A stretch of DNA of 11,146 nucleotides from an uncultured Acidimicrobiia bacterium (lineage in GTDB: Bacteria; Actinomycetota; Acidimicrobiia; Spongiisociales; JAENVV01), in contig CAJQPD010000241.1 of NCBI GenBank assembly GCA_905480085.1, positions 1 through 11,146 on the forward strand, read 5' to 3'. The notes beneath the pieces were generated by a model. The model did no database searches, was not told the DNA's origin, and was given only the letters and a program-made list of their open reading frames with translations. The position numbers were made by a program, and so were the translations under genes. How positions within the stretch are numbered: the first letter of the stretch is position 1; each line of letters opens with the position of its first letter. Below, one piece after another: positions 7,313 to 11,146 of this stretch.

Positions 7313-7341
7313 AGTCGTCCGCGCCAGCGAATAGGACGACT
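7313..7341 (+). repeat. Inverted repeat AGTCGTCC/GGACGACT
   Basis: Perfect 8-bp arms at 7313-7320 and 7334-7341 surround a 13-nt loop, starting 10 nt after the terminator stem. It may be a second, backup hairpin for the same transcript end or a protein-binding dyad. Confidence 0.5.
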
Positions 7342-7652
7342 CACCATGACGCAACCATCGCCCCACCAGCTTCAGCGCCATCGATGACCGGGTCGGCTGC
7401 CTAATGCGCGCTACCCCCGAGAATCCCTCCACAACCCTCCGGTTAGGGATTACCGTCGTCGCATGTCCGAACTTTGCGACCGGTCCGACAGATGGAACCG
7501 GCCGCCGGATGGTCGCATTGGGTTAAAACGGCGATGAACTATTCAGAACCCATCCCGAGAGTCCCTTGCCGGCTACCGGCCGAGCGTCCTTCCCCGGACT
7601 GGAATACTGGAACTACGGCCCTGAACTCCGTGTCACCGCCATTGTCGAGCCG

Positions 7653-7682
7653 GCGTCAGTTGTGCGGACACAACCCCGACGC
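7653..7682. repeat. Long imperfect hairpin in the gene-poor region
   Basis: The outer stem GCGTC/GACGC (7653-7657 with 7678-7682) and inner stem GTTGTG/CACAAC (7659-7664 with 7669-7674) close a CGGA tetraloop, with a 1x3 internal loop between the stems. That is 11 base pairs within 30 nt, without a T-run after it. Function unknown. Confidence 0.45.
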
Positions 7683-7874
7683 TATCGAGGGTTGGGGATC
7701 ATTACGGTTCTGATCGCTCACGGGAGGCTGGAAAGGGGTTGGAGCGTCAGATGCACCCACCCTCCGACCTCTAGAAGAAGTGCAACGGGGATCACGCCCA
7801 CTTTCCGAGTGTATTTCTGGCGTGGGGTCCTAAGCCGATCCGTAGCGCTTTGCTGACCAGCCGTTCGTGTAATT

Positions 7875-7892
7875 GATCCTTGCGGAAGGATC
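7875..7892 (+). repeat. Inverted repeat GATCCTT/AAGGATC overlapping the exporter promoter
   Basis: Perfect 7-bp arms (7875-7881 and 7886-7892) surround GCGG. The dyad covers the proposed -35 (7880-7885) and lies just upstream of the riboswitch, so it is more likely an operator than a transcribed hairpin. No regulator can be named. Confidence 0.4.
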
Positions 7893-7908
7893 TTGGATCG
7901 GCGATACT
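7880..7908 (+). promoter_or_regulatory. Candidate promoter of the riboswitch-exporter transcript
   Basis: TTGCGG (7880-7885), a 17-nt spacer and GATACT (7903-7908). The predicted start point near 7914-7916 coincides with the first base of riboswitch helix P1 (7915). That agreement is the main support, as the hexamers themselves are only moderate matches. Confidence 0.45.
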
Positions 7909-7914
7909 GTGCGG

Positions 7915-8011
7915 GTTGGAGGGGAGTAGCCCCACGGGACCGGTTCGTCAATACGGCAGTTCGCTGCCCGGCCGCCCGACTGTCGCTTAAGACGGTAGCC
8001 AGACTTTCGAC
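7915..8011 (+). promoter_or_regulatory. yybP-ykoY riboswitch aptamer (Mn2+-sensing)
   Basis: This RNA element binds Mn2+ and controls manganese-homeostasis genes. The P1 arms are GTTGGAGG (7915-7922) and CTTTCGAC (8004-8011): eight pairs, three of them G-U. The conserved GGAGTAGC follows directly (7923-7930), and the second conserved loop CGTCAATAC lies at 7946-7954. The GGCAG/CTGCC hairpin has a TTCG loop (7955-7968). A CGGG/CCCG stem (7935-7938 with 7975-7978) encloses that part. The second hairpin, ACTGTC/GACGGT, lies at 7979-7996. The closing GCCAGA at 7998-8003 corresponds to GCAAGA of the family consensus. The order, spacing and conserved loops match the family, and the downstream gene is of the classic Alx/TerC type that this riboswitch controls. 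Confidence 0.92.
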
Positions 8012-8037
8012 GGCAATGTGTTCGAGTATTCGAAAGG
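8004..8037 (+). promoter_or_regulatory. Expression platform: anti-Shine-Dalgarno switch of the exporter gene
   Basis: CTTTCGA (8004-8010), the 3' strand of aptamer helix P1, is perfectly complementary to TCGAAAG (8030-8036). That stretch overlaps the ribosome site GAAAGG (8032-8037), which ends 6 nt before the TTG start at 8044. The two pairings exclude each other. With Mn2+, P1 would hold 8004-8011 and expose the ribosome site; without it, the 7-bp alternative would block translation. A smaller hairpin, TTCGA/TCGAA (8021-8034), could also compete. The mechanism is inferred from complementarity. Confidence 0.7.
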
Positions 8038-8043
8038 CTCCCG

Positions 8044-9042
8044 TTGACACTCTTAGCTGTGCCCACCGACCGTTCCCAGTTCGTCGATCTTGATGTTTCA
8101 CTCGCAGCGTGGGTCGGGCTACTGATATTGATAGTCGCCCTGCTGGCGATCGACCTCTACCGCCATCGCGAAGCTCACGCGCCTACCCCTCGAGAGGCAC
8201 TCATCGAGTCGATCGTCTGGGTGACATGCGGACTGACGTTCTCAGGAATAATCGCCCTGGCGTACGGCGCCGACGCATTCGGCGAGTACCTCAGTGGCTA
8301 CCTCATCGAAAAATCGCTCAGCGTCGACAACGTATTCGTATGGTCGATGCTGTTCGCCACCCTCTCGATCCCCCTCAAATACCAGCATCGTGTCCTGTTC
8401 TGGGGCATCTTCGGTGCGTTGACCCTCCGAGCAATCTTCATCCTCCTCGGCACCGCTCTGATCGGCCGCCTCTGGTGGATTCTGCTCGTCTTCGGGGGAT
8501 TCCTGATCTTCACCGGGGCCAAGATCATCCGCCACCGGGCCGACGAGGTCCAATCGGAGGCCACGAGAGGTCTCGGTCTTCTGCGCAAGATCATGCCGGT
8601 GACCGAACATCTCGATGGACAGAGGTTCTTCTCGAAGGTCGACGGACGACTTGCCGCGACGCCCCTGCTAGCAGCACTGTTTGTCGTCGAAGTCACCGAC
8701 GTCATCTTCGCAGTCGACTCGGTACCCGCCATTTTGGCGGTTTCGAACGAACCGTTCCTCGTGTTCGCTTCGAACGCCTTCGCCATCCTCGGTCTACGAG
8801 CTATGTACTTTCTTCTCGCCAACGCCAGAGAACGCTTCCACTACCTGTCGCACGCCCTCGGCGGCATACTTATTTTCGTCGGAATCAAAATGACAATCTC
8901 ACACTGGTACCACCTGGACACTTACTTATCGCTCGCCGTTATCGTCGTAATCCTTGCCACGAGCATCGTCACGAGCATGCAGCGCGCCAAACGACTCAAC
9001 CTGGCGATCACAGATCTCTTGCAGGAGGATCACACACGCTGA
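8044..9042 (+). CDS. alx: Alx/TerC-family integral membrane protein, manganese exporter
   Basis: A multi-pass inner-membrane protein of 332 aa that aligns end to end with E. coli Alx, a Mn2+ exporter of the TerC family. Conserved acidic membrane motifs are EKSLSVDNVFVW (Glu89, Asp95) and EVTDVIFAVDSVPAI (Glu216, Asp219, Asp225), which carry the likely metal-coordinating residues. The stretch FASNAFAILGLRAMYFLL is near-identical to the family. About nine hydrophobic segments are visible. I keep the TTG start at 8044 because GAAAGG lies 6 nt before it and is the target of the riboswitch switch; GTG 8059 is a possible alternative. The gene is isolated, with a terminator upstream of its leader and a 125-nt gap after it. 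Tellurite resistance, implied by the TerC name, is not indicated. The family is firm; Mn2+ export is inferred from family plus riboswitch. Confidence 0.93.
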   Translation: MTLLAVPTDRSQFVDLDVSLAAWVGLLILIVALLAIDLYRHREAHAPTPREALIESIVWVTCGLTFSGIIALAYGADAFGEYLSGYLIEKSLSVDNVFVWSMLFATLSIPLKYQHRVLFWGIFGALTLRAIFILLGTALIGRLWWILLVFGGFLIFTGAKIIRHRADEVQSEATRGLGLLRKIMPVTEHLDGQRFFSKVDGRLAATPLLAALFVVEVTDVIFAVDSVPAILAVSNEPFLVFASNAFAILGLRAMYFLLANARERFHYLSHALGGILIFVGIKMTISHWYHLDTYLSLAVIVVILATSIVTSMQRAKRLNLAITDLLQEDHTR

Positions 9043-9104
9043 CTCTTCGGGGTTGGGGGTCGGTACCCAGATCTCACGGCTCGTGTGTCCGTCCGCAGGT
9101 ACCC

Positions 9105-9133
9105 TTGTCCGCACTGCGAAAGCCTGCCATTCT
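9105..9133 (+). promoter_or_regulatory. Possible promoter of the DUF1059/UvrA-like operon
   Basis: TTGTCC (9105-9110), a 17-nt spacer and CATTCT (9128-9133) in the 125-nt gap after the exporter. The -10 match is weak. The predicted leader of about 28 nt would carry AAGAGAG (9157-9163), which ends 4 nt before the ATG at 9168. No terminator is seen between the exporter stop and this site, so readthrough is also possible. Confidence 0.3.
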
Positions 9134-9167
9134 CGACAACCGAGCCGCCTGAACCGAAGAGAGACTT

Positions 9168-9404
9168 ATGAAAACAATGACCTGTAGACAACTGGGTGGA
9201 GCCTGCGATTTGGAACTCCGCCGCGAGACCGCCGACGAAATCATCCAGGCACAAGACACACATCTCAAAGAGATCGTCGCGGCTGGCGACGAAGCCCACC
9301 AGAGTGCCCTGGATGCCATGAAGGGGAGATGGAAGCACCCCATCAAAGGAATGGGTTGGTATAAAGACACCAAGCGCGACTTTGCGGCGCTTCCCGAAGA
9401 CTGA
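9168..9404 (+). CDS. Small DUF1059-family protein
   Basis: A 78-residue soluble protein of unknown function. The N-terminus MKTMTCRQLGGACDLEL is the signature of DUF1059, with cysteines at positions 6 and 13 flanking the Gly-Gly. A helical segment follows (about residues 20-50: TADEIIQAQDTHLKEIVAAGDEAHQSALDAMK), as in other members. The basic, aromatic C-terminal tail (GRWKHPIKGMGWYKDTKRDF) extends past the usual family length of about 55-60 aa. The two cysteines could bind metal or be redox-active, but nothing here decides that. The ATG at 9168 is preceded by AAGAGAG. The stop overlaps the ATG of the UvrA-like gene (TGATG), implying co-translation and possibly a shared role. Family assignment is by the N-terminal motif. 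Confidence 0.82.
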   Translation: MKTMTCRQLGGACDLELRRETADEIIQAQDTHLKEIVAAGDEAHQSALDAMKGRWKHPIKGMGWYKDTKRDFAALPED

Positions 9405-11146
9405 TGCACCCCGCCGACACCCATGATCTCATCCGCGTCCAGGGTGCGCGGGTCAACAACCTGAAGGACGTCAGCGTCGAGATCCCCAAGCGCCGACTGA
9501 CCGTGTTCACCGGCGTTTCCGGCTCGGGAAAAAGCTCACTGGTATTCGGCACGATCGCCGCCGAGTCCCAGCGGATGATCAACGAGACATACAGCGCCTT
9601 CGTCCAGAGCTTCATGCCAACGATGGCCCGCCCCGAGGTCGACGTTCTCGACGGGCTGACGACGGCGATCATCGTCGATCAACAACGCATGGGCTCGGAC
9701 CCCCGGTCCACCGTCGGCACGGCCACCGACGCCAATGCCATGCTGCGGATCCTTTTCAGCCGGCTCGGCCAACCGCACGTCGGCTCCCCCAAGGCCTTCG
9801 CTTTCAACGTTCCGTCGGTCACCGGAGTCGGTTCGTTGAAGAAGGGCAACCAGAAAGCCGAGAAGAAGACGTTCAGTGTCGTTGGCGGGATGTGTCCTCG
9901 TTGTGAGGGGCGGGGCTCGGTATCGGACTTCGACCTGACGCAACTGTACGACGAGACCAGATCGCTCGACGAGGGAGCGCTGACGATCCCCGGGTACAGC
10001 ATGGACGGCTGGTACGGCCGCATCTTCCGCGGCAGTGGCTTCTTCGACATGGACAAGCCGATCGGCAAGTTCACCAAAAAGGAACTCAACGACCTCCTCC
10101 ACAAAGAACCCACCAAGATCAAGGTCGAGGGCATCAACCTGACCTACGAAGGGCTTATCCCAAGAATCCAGAAGTCGATGCTGTCCAAGGACACCGACTC
10201 CCTCCAACCACACATCCGGGAATTCGTGGAGCGAGTGGTGACGTTCGGGACCTGTCCCGACTGCGAAGGCACCCGGCTCACCGAAGCCGCCCGGTCATCA
10301 CGAATCAAGGGCATCAACATCGCCGACGCCTGCAAAATGCAGATCAGCGACCTCGCCGCCTGGACCCGCGACCTCAAAGAGCCATCAGTAGAACCACTCC
10401 TCGAGGCGTTGCAGCAAACTCTCGACGCATTCACCGAAATCGGGCTTGGCTACCTATCGCTCGATCGGGCACCGGGCACGCTGTCCGGAGGTGAGGCGCA
10501 GCGCACCAAGATGATCCGCCACCTCGGATCGTCGCTCACCGACGTGACCTACGTATTCGATGAGCCAACCGTTGGCCTTCACCCCCACGACGTCCAGCGG
10601 ATGAACGTTCTGCTCCGGCAGTTACGAGACAAGGGCAACACCGTGCTGGTCGTCGAGCACGAACCGGAGGTGATCGAGATCGCCGACCACGTCGTCGATC
10701 TCGGGCCAGGGGCGGGGACCGGTGGCGGCGAGGTCGTGTTCGAAGGCACGGTCGCGGGCTTGCGAGGAAGCGGCACCCTCACTGGAAAGCATCTGGACGA
10801 CCGGGGCTCGCTCAAAAACAGCCTACGAACGCCGTCGGGAGTGATTGAGATCCGAGGCGCCAGTACCCACAACCTCCAAAACGTCGACGTGGACGTCCCG
10901 CTCGGCGTATTGGTCGTCATCACCGGGGTGGCAGGCTCGGGCAAGAGTTCGCTCATCCACGGTTCGGTATCAGACCGCGAAGGCGTCGTGTCGTTCGACC
11001 AGGCTCCGATCCGGGGATCCCGACGAAGCAACCCGGCCACGTACACCGGAATGCTCGACCACATCCGCAAAACGTTCGCCAAAGCGAACGGTGTGAAGCC
11101 GGCACTGTTCAGTTCCAACTCCGAGGGGGCCTGCCCCAATTGCAGT
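9404..11146 (+). CDS. UvrA-like double ABC ATPase, UvrA2/drug-resistance type (C-terminus off the window)
   Basis: 581 codons are visible, stop-free to the right edge. The first nucleotide-binding half has Walker A GVSGSGKS (37-44), the UvrA hallmark DPRSTVGT (99-106), zinc-type pairs CPRC (Cys164, Cys167) and CPDC (Cys284, Cys287), the signature LSGGEAQR (360-367), Walker B VFDEPTVGLH (Asp386, Glu387) and VVEHEPEVI. The second half begins with Walker A GVAGSGKS (508-515) and stops at ACPNCS, the start of another zinc pair. Only about 120 residues separate Walker A1 from the first CxxC. The signature at about 360 is also earlier than in canonical UvrA of about 950 aa, so the UvrB-binding domain appears to be missing. 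Such proteins are DNA-binding ATPases linked to damage or drug tolerance (UvrA2, DrrC-like); the role here is unproven. The start is fixed by the family N-terminus and the one-base TGATG overlap with DUF1059. Confidence 0.9.
   Translation, partial: MHPADTHDLIRVQGARVNNLKDVSVEIPKRRLTVFTGVSGSGKSSLVFGTIAAESQRMINETYSAFVQSFMPTMARPEVDVLDGLTTAIIVDQQRMGSDPRSTVGTATDANAMLRILFSRLGQPHVGSPKAFAFNVPSVTGVGSLKKGNQKAEKKTFSVVGGMCPRCEGRGSVSDFDLTQLYDETRSLDEGALTIPGYSMDGWYGRIFRGSGFFDMDKPIGKFTKKELNDLLHKEPTKIKVEGINLTYEGLIPRIQKSMLSKDTDSLQPHIREFVERVVTFGTCPDCEGTRLTEAARSSRIKGINIADACKMQISDLAAWTRDLKEPSVEPLLEALQQTLDAFTEIGLGYLSLDRAPGTLSGGEAQRTKMIRHLGSSLTDVTYVFDEPTVGLHPHDVQRMNVLLRQLRDKGNTVLVVEHEPEVIEIADHVVDLGPGAGTGGGEVVFEGTVAGLRGSGTLTGKHLDDRGSLKNSLRTPSGVIEIRGASTHNLQNVDVDVPLGVLVVITGVAGSGKSSLIHGSVSDREGVVSFDQAPIRGSRRSNPATYTGMLDHIRKTFAKANGVKPALFSSNSEGACPNCS

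Larger units (their letters stand above)
7303..7872. other. Gene-poor stretch between the transporter and the riboswitch
   Basis: I find no convincing gene in these roughly 570 bases. The short open frames at 7474-7713 and 7566-7856 overlap each other in different frames, lack ribosome sites and family-like sequence, and are rich in Pro, Arg and Ser. Visible structure is limited to inverted repeats at 7313-7341 and 7653-7682, plus a weaker GC-rich dyad, GCGACC/GGTCGC, at 7476-7481 and 7511-7516. I do not recognise a known structured RNA here. It may be decayed coding sequence, an unrecognised RNA or plain spacer. Confidence 0.5.

Noticed and set aside
7476..7516. GCGACC/GGTCGC dyad considered as a tRNA or structured RNA
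   Set aside because: It lacks tRNA landmarks such as a T-loop GTTCGAnnC and a cloverleaf spacing; such dyads arise easily in GC-rich DNA.
7474..7856. Two overlapping open frames of 79 and 96 codons in the gene-poor stretch
   Set aside because: They lie in different frames over the same bases, have no ribosome site, and show no family-like or conserved composition.
7718..8101. 127-codon minus-strand open frame covering the riboswitch
   Set aside because: It is antisense to a structured RNA element and the exporter start, with no ribosome site and atypical composition.
8109..9152. 347-codon plus-strand open frame inside the exporter region
   Set aside because: It is an out-of-frame shadow of the Alx-type gene, rich in Arg, Pro and His, as expected from a shifted GC-rich coding frame.
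9536..10213. 225-codon minus-strand open frame
   Set aside because: It is antisense to the UvrA-like gene, whose motifs on the plus strand are unmistakable; long antisense frames are common in GC-rich genes.
1..11146. CRISPR array, insertion sequence, prophage or toxin-antitoxin module
   Set aside because: No regularly spaced repeats, terminal inverted repeats, transposase or integrase motifs, or paired small toxin-like genes were seen on either strand.

Overview
This is a GC-rich, gene-dense chromosomal window, most likely from an actinobacterium. The clues are a luciferase-like oxidoreductase of the type that usually uses F420, actinobacterial-style gene content, and several genes whose -10-like hexamer (TAGGCT or TAGGGT) lies so close to the ATG that leaderless transcripts are likely. 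An acidimicrobial-type lineage is possible, but the sequence alone does not settle this. It reads as an ordinary housekeeping and stress region. I see no phage, transposon, CRISPR array, tRNA or rRNA.

Layout: (1) 1-1416, minus strand: phosphoglucomutase (pgm), with its C-terminal end beyond the left edge. (2) 1580-2671, plus: a zinc-ligand-free medium-chain dehydrogenase/reductase. (3) 2668-3483, minus: an LLM-class oxidoreductase that converges on gene 2, with both stop codons lying in one CTAG. (4) 3656-7247, plus: a four-gene quaternary-amine (glycine betaine/choline type) ABC importer, in the order ATPase, permease, permease, lipoprotein. The first three genes overlap by 1-4 nt. The lipoprotein gene follows a 138-nt gap that carries a hairpin, a direct repeat and a probable promoter, and it ends in a perfect 17-bp hairpin. 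(5) 7303-8043: no convincing protein gene, but its 3' end holds a well-formed yybP-ykoY (Mn2+) riboswitch. (6) 8044-9042, plus: an Alx/TerC-family Mn2+ exporter under that riboswitch. (7) 9168-9404 and 9404-11146, plus: a small DUF1059 protein translationally coupled (TGATG) to a UvrA-like double ABC ATPase that runs off the right edge and appears to lack the UvrB-binding insertion.

Working picture: the importer brings in compatible solutes under osmotic stress, with ATPase and permeases made as one unit and the binding protein separately boosted. The riboswitch gene is a self-contained manganese-relief module. The strand that closes the aptamer (8004-8010) is perfectly complementary to the Shine-Dalgarno region of the exporter (8030-8036), which gives a direct translational ON-switch model. 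The DUF1059/UvrA-like pair is the least understood unit. I do not see a wholly new system; the strongest items are the riboswitch architecture and the DUF1059-UvrA-like coupling.
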